This document shows, in pieces, positions 46,019 to 58,679 of a stretch of 64,000 nucleotides of DNA. The DNA lies in the NCBI RefSeq assembly GCF_029873635.1, contig NC_080423.1, forward strand, positions 98,018,397 to 98,082,396, given 5' to 3'. How positions within the stretch are numbered: the stretch's first letter is position 1; each line of letters starts with the position of its first letter. The stretch is from Malania oleifera. Taxonomy: Eukaryota; Streptophyta; Magnoliopsida; Santalales; Ximeniaceae. A program made the translations under genes and the position numbers. Below the pieces are notes generated by a model that was given only the letters and a program-made list of their open reading frames with translations, was not told where the DNA came from and did not search any database.

Positions 46019-46960
46019 TAGGCCTGGCAAAACGGGCGGGCGGGTCGGGTTTGGGCGGGTTGTCAACGGGCCGGGTCATAAACGGGCGGGTCATAAACGG
46101 GTTAACATTAAATGGGTCACACACATCTCAACCCTAACCCGCCCGTTTAATAAACGGGCGAGTCACGGGTTACCCGTTTAATAAATAATTATATATTTTA
46201 ATTTTTAAAATTTATTTTTTATTTTTAAAAATACTTATTTTATTTATTGAATCTTAAAAAAAAAAAAAAAAGATGAAGTGGGAAAAGAAAGATCCAGATC
46301 GGGTCTGATTGAGTGAGAGAACCGAGAGAGGGAGAGTGATTGTTGATGCTGTGACTTGCTGTCACGCCGAACTGAGAGCGAGAGGGAGAGTCGAGATCGT
46401 GAGAGGGAGGGGGACGGGCTGTATAGGCACTCAGGCAGACAGCGTGCGGCGTGGGTGACGGCGTGCGGCATAGGTGACAGTGACGACGTGCGGTGTGGGC
46501 AACAGCAACGGCGTGTGGCGTAGGTGACGACGATGGCGTGCAGTGTGGGTGACGGCGATGGCTGGGCTGCTAGATGCCTAGAAACCGAGAGGAGAGGACC
46601 GAGATGAGAGGTTGAGAGAGAGTGAGAGAGGCTGAGAGAGTGAGAGCTGAGAGGCTGAGAAGAACCAGAGGAGAGTGAAGCGCAGAAGGCTGAAGGCTAC
46701 GGGATTTTTGGTTAGGGTTGGAGTCGGTGGACAGTGACAGTGAGTGATAACTGTGAATCTGTGATATATATGACATAAAGGAACCAAATTAACGGGTCAC
46801 CCGCCGGGTGACCCGCCCAAACCCGGTTGAACCCGGTTATAAACGGGTCAACCCGTGACCCGCCCAATTATTAAACGGATCGACTTCTTTAAACCCAAAC
46901 CCGTTTTAAATAAATGGGTCCGGGTGACCTGACGGGTTATGACCCGTTTTGCCAGGCCTA
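46019..46960. mobile_element. Non-autonomous hAT-type element, TSD ACTCTAAG
   Basis: Termini TAGGCCTGGCAAAACGGGC and CCCGTTTTGCCAGGCCTA are nearly perfect inverted repeats, with an exact 8 bp duplication ACTCTAAG (46011-46018 and 46961-46968). Subterminal AAACGGGTCA/TGACCCG repeats fill both ends. The interior (46260-46780) is GC- and GA-rich with a TGCGGCGTGGGTGACGGCG minisatellite (46440-46565). No transposase is present. Confidence 0.9.
46440..46565. repeat. GTGCGGCGTGGGTGACGGC minisatellite within the hAT element
   Basis: About five imperfect copies of 22-30 bp, GC-rich in AT-rich surroundings. Confidence 0.7.
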
Positions 46961-47061
46961 ACTCTAAGTGTCTAATGTTTAAATTATTTAAATTTCTTAA
47001 TTATATTTAGTTCCCAACAGTTCATTTAGATCCTTTAAAGATGTCAAAACCTATCTTACAC

Positions 47062-47578
47062 TAGGGGTGTGCAAACGGTCAATTCGACCAAATTCGGTTA
47101 ATTTACTGAATTAACTGAAATTTTTGGTTAACAATAATCTCAATCATACCCGATCAAACCAACTTTTCGGGTAATTCGGTTAACCGAATCTGACCGAAAT
47201 AATTCAAAATAAATTTTAAAAACAAAATGTGATTGCAAATTTTAAAATTAATTACAAAATTAATGTTTACCCCTTTTTTTAATTGTAAGAGTTGAATTAG
47301 GAGAATGACATTGATTTAATAAATAAATTAAGAAAATCGAACAATTATATAATATATAATATATATCAGTTATATTTAATATACTAATTTTTATTTAATT
47401 TTTAATTACTTAGTAATTCGGTTAACTGAATTAAAATTTCCTATACCCGAACCAAAAATTGAATACCCAAAATTATTCAAATATGTAACTGAACTGAACC
47501 GAAACTCTATATTAACCGAATCAAACTGACCGAACTCGGTCAGTTAATTTGGTTAAACCTGAATTACGCTCACCCCTA
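47062..47578. mobile_element. hAT-type MITE, TSD TCTTACAC
   Basis: Ends TAGGGGTGTGCAAACGG and ...GCTCACCCCTA with an exact 8 bp duplication TCTTACAC (47054-47061 and 47579-47586). Subterminal AATTCGGTTAACCGAAT-like inverted motifs are abundant on both sides. It is 517 bp and non-coding. Confidence 0.88.
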
Positions 47579-47644
47579 TCTTACACGATTTAGGCCACAT
47601 ATTTTGCTTGTGATTATTTATTTATTTTTTTCAATCGGTTTTAC

Positions 47645-47960
47645 TTTGCATTTGCGAGTTGGCAAAGGAATAAGAACCTCTCCTGATGTTTCAAAATCCT
47701 AAAAATTTCTCTTGGTATTTAAAATATCCCACAGATTTCCCTTAATATTTGAATTTTAAGACACTTATACCCTTCAAAAAATATTTATTCTTTTTTTTTT
47801 CGTTAAATATAAAGAAAGATACATATCTTTTTGGTAAATTTAAGGGATGTTTATGAAAATTTTAAAACTTTAACAAAGACTCCTGAAGTTTTGAAAGCCT
47901 TAGAAAAGGTCTTTATCTTTTATCAAATCTTAGAATGAGCAAATGTCTTTTACCCTTTTA
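47645..47960. repeat. Second foldback repeat related to 978-1365
   Basis: Left half: AACCTCTCCTGATGTTTCAA, AAATTTCTCTTGG; right half: TTTGAAAGCCTTAGAAAAGG, TTTTATCAAATCTTAG. Same monomer logic as the first block, more decayed. Confidence 0.5.
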
Positions 47961-48501
47961 TATTATATTTTATTTAAATTCACTCAAATTTAAATCTAAA
48001 TACTCTTCCAAAAATAAAGTCAGAGAACACAACACACTACTTTACTCGCCCCATTACAAACATACCTTAGATATATCAAACACGCTACGCAATACCATCA
48101 ATTAATAACAACATACATACGTACACATAATTTATTTGAATTATTGTTTGGCTCATTGTGATTATCGCATGATTCCAACATAGACTTAATTAGTTAAATA
48201 AAATATTATTTGTCAATGGCATGAACTAAGCTCTTATTGCATGGATTATCTTTTTTAATCATCCATACCAATTGTTGGTTTTGTAAATTTTTTATTTAGG
48301 CAGTTGAAAATTTTTATATTTTGGCCATACAATGAGGCAATGAAGGATTACGATACTTTTATTATTGTTGGTTTAAATCAGAATATTTTACGATGAGATG
48401 TGGCATAAGAATGTTATAAAAATCATTAGTCATATTCCAATTACTCTAATTAATTACACTAGTATGAATGTTGATGATGGTATTGAATGCTTAAACACTT
48501 A

Positions 48502-50324
48502 GAGGTTGTTTGGTGTCATTGCTAAAAATTATAGAAACAAAAACTAGAAACGAAAATAAAAAATCAGAAATAAAAACTAAAAATTAGAAACCAGCAACCT
48601 ATTTGATTAATATTTATAAAACTAATACAAGTTAAAAACTTAGCTAAAAATGCTCATTTTCATCTTTAAATCAAATACTATTATAAAAATATGATTAAAA
48701 TAATAAAATTACAAATATATATATATTAAAAAATACAATGATAAAAATAAAATTTATTATAATTATTTTACTTAATTATTCTACTTTTAAATTTTACTTT
48801 ACAATAAAAATTTAATTGGGAATGACAATTGAAAAATAGTAAAAATATTTTGTAATTGGTTTTATTATTATTATTTAAAATTTATGTATATTTTCTTTTA
48901 ATTATATTTAAATTCATATGATCATTTAATTTTAATTTTACTTTAAAAGTATATAAAATGAATAACGTAATAAAAAAAACTATTTATGAATGCTAAATTT
49001 TTTAGCAACTGGTTGCCAAAATAATTGGAAACCATAAAATTTAGCTTTCAATTTTTTAGGGTCTGTTTGTTATCATTATTGTATTTTGTTTTTTGTTTCT
49101 GTTTCCACACAATAAAGAAAACAAATTATAAAAACGCGTTTGTTTATGTTTTCATTTTTTTGATATGTTGTCAATTTTCTACTATTTGTCAAAAAAATTG
49201 AAAATCAGATTTTATGGTTTTCAATTGTTTTGAAAACTTGTCATAAATTTTAATATCCAGAAATAGTTTTTTTTATTAAATTATTCGTTTAAATTAAAAT
49301 AAAAATTAAATAATCATATTAGATATATCATGTTAAATTACCATTTTACCTAAAAGTTTAAGCTTTTAATTAGGTTGTGGGCCAACAATGTATATTAAAC
49401 TCTAACACGCCCCCGCATAAACCATTCGACAACACGTCGAAAGATAAACACACAATAAATAACACTCGTTACAGGGAACACAATAATTTTTTTTAAACAT
49501 CACAGAATAAATACAGGTAACAAGACTAAAACCTAAGACTCCTGGAAACTGACTCTAATACCATGTTAGATCAAGAAGAATGAGAGAAAATTACATTATA
49601 TATTATCAGTGTAGAAAGAATATTTATACATAAAGAGACTATACAAATAAATAAAGAATCACTGTACAATCTAATCAAATCCCCACAATCATTCCTATAA
49701 TCAAGGCTAATCAAATCCCCTATCTAATCAAATCTCCACGATCGTTCCTATAATTAAGACTAATCAAACCCCTACAATTATTCATATAATTAAGACTAAC
49801 AACAAATCACATGAATTTAAATATAATTAAAAATATACATAAATTTTAAAAAATAATAATAAAGCCAATTATAAAACACTTATACTATTTTCAACTGTCA
49901 TGTCCAATAAAATTTTTATTATAAAGTAAATTTTGAAAGTTGAACAATTAAGTTAAATAATTATAATTAATTTTATTTTTGTTATAATAATTTTTTTAAT
50001 ATGTAGTACTTGTAGGTTAAATATTTTAATCATATTTTTATAATATTATTTGATTAAATATGACAATAAGAATTCTTTACTTAAGTTTTTAATTTGCATT
50101 AGTTTTATAAATGTGAACCAAACAAGCTGGTGTCTAGTTTTTGGTTTTTGGTTTTCGTTTTTCTAATTTTTGACAGTGATACCAGATGACCCCTTAACAA
50201 ACAGCTAAAAACCGCAACACAAATAGAAAATTAACAACATAACAAATGCATTTTTATAATCTGTTTATTCACTATGGAGAAATAGATACAAAAACAAAAA
50301 ACAACAATCATATCGATCAGACCC
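48502..50324. mobile_element. Complex of Tourist-like inverted arms with TTA duplications
   Basis: Outer pair: 48502-48920 (GAGGTTGTTTGGTGTCATTG) and 49805-50193 (…TGATACCAGATGACCCC) are ~400 bp inverted copies flanked by TTA (48499-48501, 50194-50196). Second pair: 49059 (GGGTCTGTTTGTTATCATT) and 50324 (…CGATCAGACCC), also flanked by TTA (49056-49058, 50325-50327), with arms of about 130 bp. The pairs are crossed rather than nested. TIRs starting GGGTCTGTTTG with TTA TSDs suggest PIF/Harbinger-type (Tourist) MITEs. Confidence 0.6.
49564..49801 (-). mobile_element. Short LTR with adjacent PBS (TRIM- or copia-like remnant)
   Basis: Minus strand: TGTTAGTCTTAATTATATG to TTGATCTAACA (238 bp), immediately followed by TGGTATTAGAGTC (49551-49563), one base from the initiator tRNA-Met complement. 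A matching second LTR was not found; a G-rich string GCGGGGGCG before TGTTAGAG near 49409 may mark the other end. Lies inside the Tourist-like complex. Confidence 0.55.
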
Positions 50325-50327
50325 TTA

Positions 50328-50602
50328 AAAATTGATAAATGTACGTTTACTTATTATTTCTAGAAACCTTAAATTTAGATTTGTACTATATTTAGATAAA
50401 ATATAATAGAAAATTTTATTGAAGTTTGTTCAAATCTAAATTCAAGGTCTAAAATTTATGCTCCCAAATGTAGTGTTAATCTTCTTTACTCAATAATTAG
50501 TATTATTAGTGGGTTGACCATAATAAAAATAAGAATGTGGAGGAAATGGTTGCAATATTTTTATGTCTCATCGGTATGACAAAAAAAATGAAAAACTAAA
50601 TA
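50328..50602. other. AT-rich DNA
   Basis: Nothing recognised in this short stretch left of Copia-4. Confidence 0.5.
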
Positions 50603-50607
50603 AGTAT

Positions 50608-51081
50608 TGTTATAAAAGATGCAGAAAATAAATAGAAAATTAAATAAGACGAGATAGAGATTTTACGTGGTTTGGATATATCTACTCCATAGACGGATTA
50701 GATCAAAGCTTCACTATTTCAGGAAGAATTACAATATAATATGGATTTTACCTTATACAAAATATCTCTTCTTATTTCTTTTATATCTCTCCTCTTTCTT
50801 TCTACTTCTTTCTTTCTCTTCTATTCTTTTTTTCTACTCTTCTTTTCTTACTACACTGGCTATGTGTGATGAGGTATTTATAGCGTCCACAAGCTAGCTA
50901 ATGCTGACTTTATTAGTGCAAACATATGTGGTAGGTTCATATAAGGACATAATTAGTGCATACATATGAGGTGGGTTCATAGAGACATTAATTAGTCCAG
51001 ACATATGAGGTAGGTTCATGGGGACATGAAGAGGTGAACAATATATGGATGAATGACAGTCACCCTCATCCATTCATAATA
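50608..51081 (-). repeat. Copia-4 3' LTR
   Basis: 474 bp, clearly diverged from 60411-60871 but collinear throughout: GAAGAATTACAATATAATAT, TACACTGGCTATGTG, CACAAGCTAGCTAAT and the triplicated GACATATGAGGTAGGTTCAT phrase. Carries the R/U5 motif (minus) TATGGAGTAG...CAAACCACGTAAAAT. Confidence 0.88.
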
Positions 51082-51089
51082 CTCCTCTT

Positions 51090-52560
51090 GGCTGTCACTC
51101 AAATATTAACTTCTTCTGTTAAAATCTTTAAGATGTCTCATTCCGTTGAGATGAACTAATTTCTTGAATGTTGTAATAGGCAAAGCTTTGGTGAACAAAT
51201 CTGCTAGATTATCACTTGATCAAATCTGTTAAACATCTATATCATCATTCTTTTGGAGTTCATGTGTATAGAAGAATTTTAAAGAGATATGTTTTGTTCT
51301 GTCACCCTTTACGTATCTTCCTTTTAGTTGAACTATACATACAACATTGTTTTCATATAAAATTGTTATAATATCCTTGATTGATTAAAGATCATAATTT
51401 TATTTGATATGAAAAATCATTGATCTGAGCCGCACTCATTCTCTACTAGCTTCTTGGATAGCTAGTATTTCCAAGTAATTGAAGGATGTTGCTGCAATCG
51501 TCTACTTTACTGATTTCCAAGATATAACAGTTTTTCTGTAAAGAAATACATATCCAATTTGAGATTTAGTATTGTGAATATCAGATAGACATCCAGTATC
51601 TGCATATCCTATTAGTTGAGATTTGGAATCAAATGAGTAGAATAGACTCAAATAAAATAATCTCTTAAATAGCGCAGAATGTGCTTAATTTATTTCCAAT
51701 GTCGCAGAGTAGGAGCAGATCTATATCTTGCTAGTAGATTTACAACAAATGTAGTGTCAAATCTTGTATAATTAGCTAGATACACTAGAGAGCCAGTAGC
51801 ATTTAAATATTATACTTCAAGGCCAAGTAATTTCTCCCCCTCATCATGAGGTCGAAATGAATTTTTCTTAACATCAAGTGATCGTACTATCATTGGAGAT
51901 CCTAAATGATGAACTTTATCATATAAAATTGTCTTAATACCTTTTCAATATATTTCGATTGATGAGCAAGAATTTTGTCGTTTACATGTTAAATCTGGTA
52001 GGCCAAGATAATATTTTGTCTTTCTTAAAACTTTCATCTCAAATTTTGCCATTAAATAATTAGTAGCTTTAGTGATTTCTTCAAGAGTCCCAACCAAATT
52101 CAAATCATCAACATAAACAACAATAATCGCAAACCCAGATTATGACCTTTTAATAAAAATGCATAGACAAATTGGATCATTTATGAATCCCTTTTTCACA
52201 AGGTACTCACTTAATCGATTGTATCACATGTGTCCAAATTGCTTTAATCCATATAAAGAACATTGGAGTTTAATTGAATATAAATTTTTGAATTTTGCTT
52301 CACGCAATTTAAATCCTTCCAGGATTTTCATATATATATACATATTTATATATTTCATGATCCAATGATCCATATAGGTATGTTGTTATTACATCCATAA
52401 GACGCATGCTTAGTCGTTCAACGACTGCTACGCCAATTAAAAATCTAAAAGTGATTCCGTCCATTATGGCAGAATATGTTTCCTCATAATCAATTTTGGG
52501 TTTCTGCAAGAAACCTCGTGTCACAAATCTTACTTTATATCGAATAATTTCATTATTTTA
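51090..52560 (-). pseudogene. Copia-4 RT and RNase H remnant
   Basis: Minus-strand frames show TRGFLQKPKIDYEETYSAIM, then ITFRFLIGVAVVERLSMRLM and DVITTYLYGSLDHEIY (RT), IIVVYVDDLNLV near 52100-52130 (catalytic YVDD), VISWKSVK-stop-TIAATSFN near 51500 and ADLFTKAL-like DNA near 51190-51230 (RNase H C-terminus). Several stops and frameshifts break it. The upstream part is cut off by the family-T insertion. Confidence 0.75.
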
Positions 52561-52568
52561 ATTTAATT

Positions 52569-55117
52569 TGTGTGACGCCCCGAACCCTTAAATCCAAGTC
52601 CAGCGCGTTATACCTGATAATATCTTGATAGATTATAATCGATAACATACGTAGCAGAAAACATACATCATAATCTCCATATAATATAATACCAGAGTTT
52701 AATAATTCTAACTACCAGTCATAATAAATTAATCATCCACCAGTAATCAAATATATACATGTTTCCAAAACATTATCCACAAATACCAATATGTTTCACA
52801 ATCATCCATAACTTATAAAACTTAAAACATAAATCATAAAACATAAAATATACATATCAAAATTAACATAAAAATATGTCATTTTCTCTTTCTAGTTACC
52901 AAAAATGTTATAAAATCTCGAACTCTCTAAGCTCGATCTCTTTGAAATCCTGAAAAAATACATTTATATTTAGGTGAGACACATCTCTGTAAGGGAAGAA
53001 AGAATATATTTAACTTAGCGTGTGGCCATCATGAGATTTTACATATCATTTTATAATATTTGCAAATCATTAATATAATTTATTGAAACCATTTTCTGAT
53101 CCTAATCAAACACATACAAATGTTTAACCCATGAGATTACCCAAGGATAGAGGCGATTACTCGCTCATACAAGTAGCACCCCTCTACTATGATATTTAGA
53201 TAACCTTAAGGTCACAATTAAAATATACCAGAGCACTCACCTTACTCAGTAAATTCTCAAGTGTAAGATTAATCTCGTACTCACACAGTTCAAATAAAAG
53301 TTTATCGGCAAAAGCCCTAAGGATAGGGAAATCTACCCACCCATATAAGTAGGTCCCTTCTGCCTTAGTACATTATGCGGTTACTGCCACATCTATAGCA
53401 ACTAGTGCACTCGCTTTACTCAGCAAGCGCTCAGGCGAAAGGTACGCCTCGCCCAATCGTAACATGTTCTACGTACATACATACTTCTAATATCATAATA
53501 CATCATTCTTTCTATCATTATTCAATCATGCACATCTGTTCATATTTATGGCTTAACATTGCTTTGCATTTCACTTAAGTGACTCTTTCCCATTTTACAT
53601 TGTTCACATTTCATATTTTGTTTCATTTCATTCATTTCCCTTTTCATTTCATTTCATTTCATACCTAGTATCCTTTAGCTGTTTTACCCAACATATTTCA
53701 GCTATTGCACATTTACCCAGCCACTTTCAGCTGTTACATATCTACCTAACCACTTTCAATTGTTACACATTTACTCAGCCACTTTCAGCTGTTACACATT
53801 TACCCAGCCACTTTCAGCTGTTACACATTTACCCAACCGCTTTTAGCAGTTACACATTTACCCAGCGGCTTTCAACTGTTACACATTTACCCAGCCACTT
53901 TCAGCTGTTACATATTTACCCAACCACTTTCAGCTGTTACACATTTACCTAATCATTTTTAATTGTTACACATTTACCCAGCCACTTTTAGCTGTTTTAC
54001 CCATCATATTTCAACTATTTACCCAGAATATTTCAACTGTTTACATGGTTGCATTAACACACACAAGTAACATAGTTCATGTCATGTTTTATTCACAATA
54101 CATTACTTACTTAACCTGTATCTCATACATTTAACATATATTTTCACACAACATTCTACTTACCTATGCCATACAATTTAGTAATAAAATTCATACATTG
54201 CCTATAAAATAAGCCAACCAACATTTAATGTTTATATATTAAAAATACCTTTCATTTCTTATATAAATACTCTGAAAATATTTTTCCACTTTCATCAGTT
54301 CATTTTCACATATACATATCTAATAAACAGTCATAAACTCGAAAAAAAAAATACAATTTAAACAGTTGACTTTTTACCCATACTGAAACATATACATGTA
54401 CATATAACACAATTCATTTTTTCATTAAATTCATAAAAATTCTGATTTAATATATATTTTTTCCCTTACCTGATTTATTGAACTATGCCAATAGGGACCC
54501 CAAAAAGATGCCTGCGGCGTGTTCTCGGATCCTGAAATTAAATTTCTAGTTCCAATAAATTATTTCTGAATAAAATATTATTTAAATATTTCTTATGGTC
54601 ATAATTTTTAAATAAATAATAATACCCGTAAATATACTCAAATTGACAAATTTCCTAAATCTCACTCTCGCTTTGGAGTATGGTTTAAAAAATCCTAATT
54701 AAAAATTTATTCACGTCAAAATAACGGCAATCGCGACTAAGACCACGTGGTGGTACCCGATCGCCGATTTAACCACATATTAACAGCAAAATTGAGAAAA
54801 TAAAGAAAAATTACCTTTCCCCAGGAGTGGTACCTACGCCGCTCCCATGATAAATCTACTCTAGTAGAAATGTCTATGGTGGAGTTAGGAATCCAATGAT
54901 ACCTTCCATTTTTTTATCGGCGCTAATTAGGCCTACAAACTTGAAGAGAGAGAGAGAGGCGGAGAAGTGACGTGAGGTGAGGGTGGGCGTATGGAGAGAG
55001 GCGGAGAGAAAGAGGCAACTAATTTGAAATTGGATTGAATCAAATTTGATTTGGTGAAGCTTCCTAAAAAAGCTTTACCCAATATGTCAACGTGAAGAAG
55101 TTTTAGCCAATATGTCA

Positions 55118-55165
<48 letters not shown>

Positions 55166-55376
55166 TTATTTAATTTTTTTTCTTTAATATTTTATTTATT
55201 TATTTATTTTAATAATATTTAATTAATTCATTAATTAATTAATAATTACTTTTTTTATACTATTTATTTTTATTTGTTTATTTAATACATTAATTTAATA
55301 GTATTTAATCACTTAATTAATTAATAATCTTAATTAGTTATTTTTTTGTAATAATTTTTTTTTCCGGGTTATAACA
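52569..55376 (-). repeat. Family-T element 3' LTR
   Basis: About 2.8 kb; plus-strand start TGTGACGCCCCGAACCC, end CCGGGTTATAACA. Contains the 29 bp minisatellite (53700-54000) and a TA microsatellite (55122-55164). Two-base uncertainty at the left border. Confidence 0.88.
53690..54030. repeat. 29 bp minisatellite in the 3' LTR
   Basis: About eleven copies of CACATTTACCCAGCCACTTT plus CAGCTGTTA, including the palindrome CAGCTG. Confidence 0.85.
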
Positions 55377-55394
55377 TTCTTCCCCTCCTTTAAG
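55377..55394 (-). other. Family-T element polypurine tract
   Basis: Minus strand CTTAAAGGAGGGGAAGAA abuts the 3' LTR start TGTTATAACC; position and composition are diagnostic. Confidence 0.85.
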
Positions 55395-55964
55395 ATTTTG
55401 TCCTCGAAATTCGTTACCTAATCTTTCATTTCCATAATTCTACGATTTATTATACATCATACCATTCAATAAATATGTTTTACAAATAAATTTTTGCATC
55501 ATAAATAATTAAATAAAATCATCATCATTTTCAACATAAATTCATACTTGCCCTCTTAGCTTTATCTACCTCATCCAAGACCATCGTATACACGTGCTCG
55601 TCCACCTTTATCTAGTGGTATCTTCTTATTTCCTCGATACCATAACCTCTAAAATCAACTAACTTCACCATCGAGTTCAAATCCCAAGTTCGAATTTCTC
55701 TGTTCGGAAACATCACCATCAATGGATTTACTATGATTTTCTATAGTTAGCAACTTATTCAGAAAAACACAGAAGACCATCAAGGAATTTCTGCCCCCAA
55801 ACTTACTAAATATAACTTAGAATTCCTAACGGTATTTTAATCTACCCATTCCTATCCTTATCGCAACTCAATTCTATATTCTGGTATAAATCATTCCTAA
55901 CCTAATACTCTAATATTTCCATATCCAGACGATGTGAATCTAATCACACGTTCGGCTAGACATT
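55395..55964 (-). other. Residual interior of the family-T element
   Basis: About 570 bp without a usable frame. On the minus strand it starts after the PBS and ends in AACGAATTTCGAGGACAAAA, the only pol-derived piece that can be recognised. Gag and pol are gone. Confidence 0.7.
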
Positions 55965-55976
55965 GCTCTGATACCA
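55965..55976 (-). other. Family-T element primer binding site
   Basis: Minus strand TGGTATCAGAGC, complement of initiator tRNA-Met 3' end, three bases after the LTR end TTCACA. Confidence 0.88.
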
Positions 55977-55979
55977 TAA

Positions 55980-58671
55980 TGTGAAGCCCCGAACCCTTAG
56001 ATCCGGGTCCAGCGCATTATACCTAATAATATCTTGATAGATCATAATCGATAACATACGCAGCAAAAAACATACATCATAATCTCTATATAACATAATA
56101 CCAAAGTTTACTAATTTTAACTACCAACCATAATAAATTAATCATCCACCAATATTCAAATATATACATGTCTTCAAAACATTATCCACAAATACCAGTA
56201 TGTTTTACAACCATCCATAACTTATAAAACTTAAAACATAAATCATAAAACATAAAATATACATATCAAAATTAACATAAAAATATACCATTTTCTCTTT
56301 CTATTTACTAAAAATGTTATAAAATCTCAAACTCTCTAAGTTCGATCTCGAGGAAATCCTAAAAAAATACATTTATATTCGGGTGAGACACATCTCAGTA
56401 AGGGAAGAAATAATATATTAAATTCAACATGTGACCATCATGAGATTATACATATCATTTTATAATATTTGCACATCATTAACAGAATTTTCTGAAACCA
56501 TTTTTTGATCCTAATCTAATACATACAAATGTTTAACCTACGAGATTACCAAAAAATATGGGCGATTACCCGCTCATACAAGTAGCACCCCTTTGCTCTG
56601 ATACTTAGGTAACCCTAAGGTCACAATTAAAATATACCAGAGCACTCACCTTACTCAGTAAGTCCTCAAGTGTAAAATTAATCTCGTACTCACACAGTTC
56701 ATACAAAAGTTTACAGGCAAAGGCCCTAAGGATAGGGAAATCTACCCGCCCATACAAGTAGGCTCCCTCTGCCCTAATACGTTATGCGACTACTGTCACA
56801 TCTATAGCTACTAGTGCACTCGCCTTACTCAGCAAACCCTCAGGCGAAAGGTACGCCTCGCCCAATCGTTACATGTTCTACGTACATACATACTTTTACT
56901 ATCATAATACATCATTCTTTCTATCATTATTCAATCATACACATCTGTTCATATTTATGGCTTAACATTGCACTGCATTTCACTTTAAGTGACTCTTTCT
57001 CATTTTACATTGTTCACATTTTACATTTCATTTCATTTCATTCATTTCCCTTTTCATTTCATTTCATACTCAACATTCTTCAGCTGTTTTATCCAGCATA
57101 TTTCAGCTGTTACACATTTACTCAGCCACTTTCAGTTGTTACACATTTACCCAATCACTTTCAACTGTTACACATTTACCTAGTCACTTTCAGCTGTTAC
57201 ACATTTATTCAGCCACTTTCAACTGTTACATATTTACCCAGCCACTTTTAACAGTTACACATTTACCCAACCACTTTCAACTGTTACACATTTACCCAGC
57301 CACTTTCAGTTGTTTTACCCAACATATTTCAGCTGTTTATTCAGCATATTTCAGCTGTTTACATGGTTACATTAACACATACAAGTAACATAGTCCATGT
57401 CAAGTTTTATTCACGATGCATTACTTACTTAACTTGTATCTCATATATTTAACATATATTTCCACACAGCATTCTATTTACTCATGCCACACAATTTAGT
57501 AATAAAATTCATACACTGCTTGTAAAATAAGCCAACCAACATTTAATGTTTATATACTAAAAATATCTTTCATTTCTTACATAAATACTCTGAAAATATT
57601 TTTCCACTTTCATCAATTTATTTTCACATATACATATCTAATAAACAACCCTAAACTCGAAAAAATACAATTTAAACAGTTGACATTTTACCCATACTGA
57701 AACATATACACGTACATATAACATAATTTATTTTTCCATTAAATTCATAAAAATTTTGATTTAATATATATTTTTTCCCTTACCTGATTTCTTGAACTAC
57801 GCCAATAGGGATCCCAAAAAGATGCCTGCGGCCCTCACTCGGACCCTGAAATTAAATTTCTAATTTCAATAAATTATTCATAAATAAAATATTATTTAAA
57901 TATTTCCTAGGGTTAAAATTCTTAAATAAATAATAATACCCGTAAATATACTCAAATTGTCAAATTTATTAAATCTCACTCTCGTTTTGAAGTAGGGCCT
58001 TAAAAATCCCAATTGAAAATTTATTCACTTCAAAATAATGGCAATCGCGACTAGGACCATGTGGTGGTACCCGATCGTCGATTTAACCGCATATTAACAG
58101 CGAAATTGAGAAAATAAGAAAAAATTATCTTTTCCTAAAAGTGGTATCTACGCTGCTCTCACGACAAATCCGCTTTAGTAGAAATGTTGGTGGTGGAGTT
58201 AGGAATCCAATGACACCTTCTATTTTTCGATCGGTGCTCGTTAGACTGACGAACTTGAGAAAAGAGAGAGAGAGAAGCGGAGAAGTGACGTGAGGTGAGG
58301 GTGGGTGTATGGAGAGAAGCAGAGGGAAAGATGAGAGGTGCAGGTTGACGATCCAATTTGAAATTGGATTGAATCAAATCTGATTTGTTGAAGCTTCTGA
58401 AGAAGCTTTACCCAATATGTTAACCTGAAGAAGTTTTAGCCAATAAGTCAATATATATATGTTTATTTCATTTTTTTTTCTTTACTATTTTACTTATTTA
58501 TTTATTTACTTTAATAATATTTAATTAATTCATTAATAATTATTTTTTTTCATACTATTTATTTTTATTTGTTTATTTAATACATTAATTTAATAGTATT
58601 TAATCACTTAATTAATTAATAATTTTAATTAATTATTATTTTTTTAATAATTTTTTTTTCAGGTTATTACA
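55980..58671 (-). repeat. Family-T element 5' LTR
   Basis: About 2.69 kb; plus-strand start TGTGAAGCCCCGAACCC, end CAGGTTATTACA. Collinear with the 3' LTR but clearly diverged, including a much shorter TA microsatellite (58452-58460), so the insertion is not recent. Confidence 0.88.
57080..57365. repeat. 29 bp minisatellite in the 5' LTR
   Basis: About nine copies of the TTTACCCAGCCACTTTCAGC unit; the copy number and the pattern of variants differ from those in the partner LTR. Confidence 0.85.
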
Positions 58672-58679
58672 ATTTGTGC

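Larger units (their letters stand above)
44650..47050. repeat. Degenerate ~290 bp tandem repeat field, interrupted by a hAT element
   Basis: The unit core ATGAAGAGTTGTTTAAATTA/ATAAAAGTTCTTAAACTACA, then TTTCAA.CTTAA.TA, AGTGTCTAATTTTTAAAC recurs at about 45103, 45393, 45693 and 45973, spaced 280-300 bp. Between cores, phrases like ATTTGGATC...AAAGATGTTAAAACTCATCCC recur. Copies continue after the hAT element (46970) and one lies left of the family-G LTR (38575). Confidence 0.6.
52569..58671 (-). mobile_element. Family-T gypsy-like element: two long LTRs around a 605 bp interior
   Basis: LTRs are at about 52569-55376 (3') and 55980-58671 (5'). On the minus strand the 5' LTR is followed by TTA and TGGTATCAGAGC, and the 3' LTR is preceded by CTTAAAGGAGGGGAAGAA. 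Upstream of that, TTCGAGGACAAAATC matches the conserved tail of plant gypsy chromovirus polyproteins. The interior has no open frame of note, so the element is non-autonomous. Flanks share AATTTGTG; the best 5 bp TSD is ATTTG (52566-52570 and 58672-58676) if one TG was lost at the left junction. It sits inside Copia-4 pol. Confidence 0.9.
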
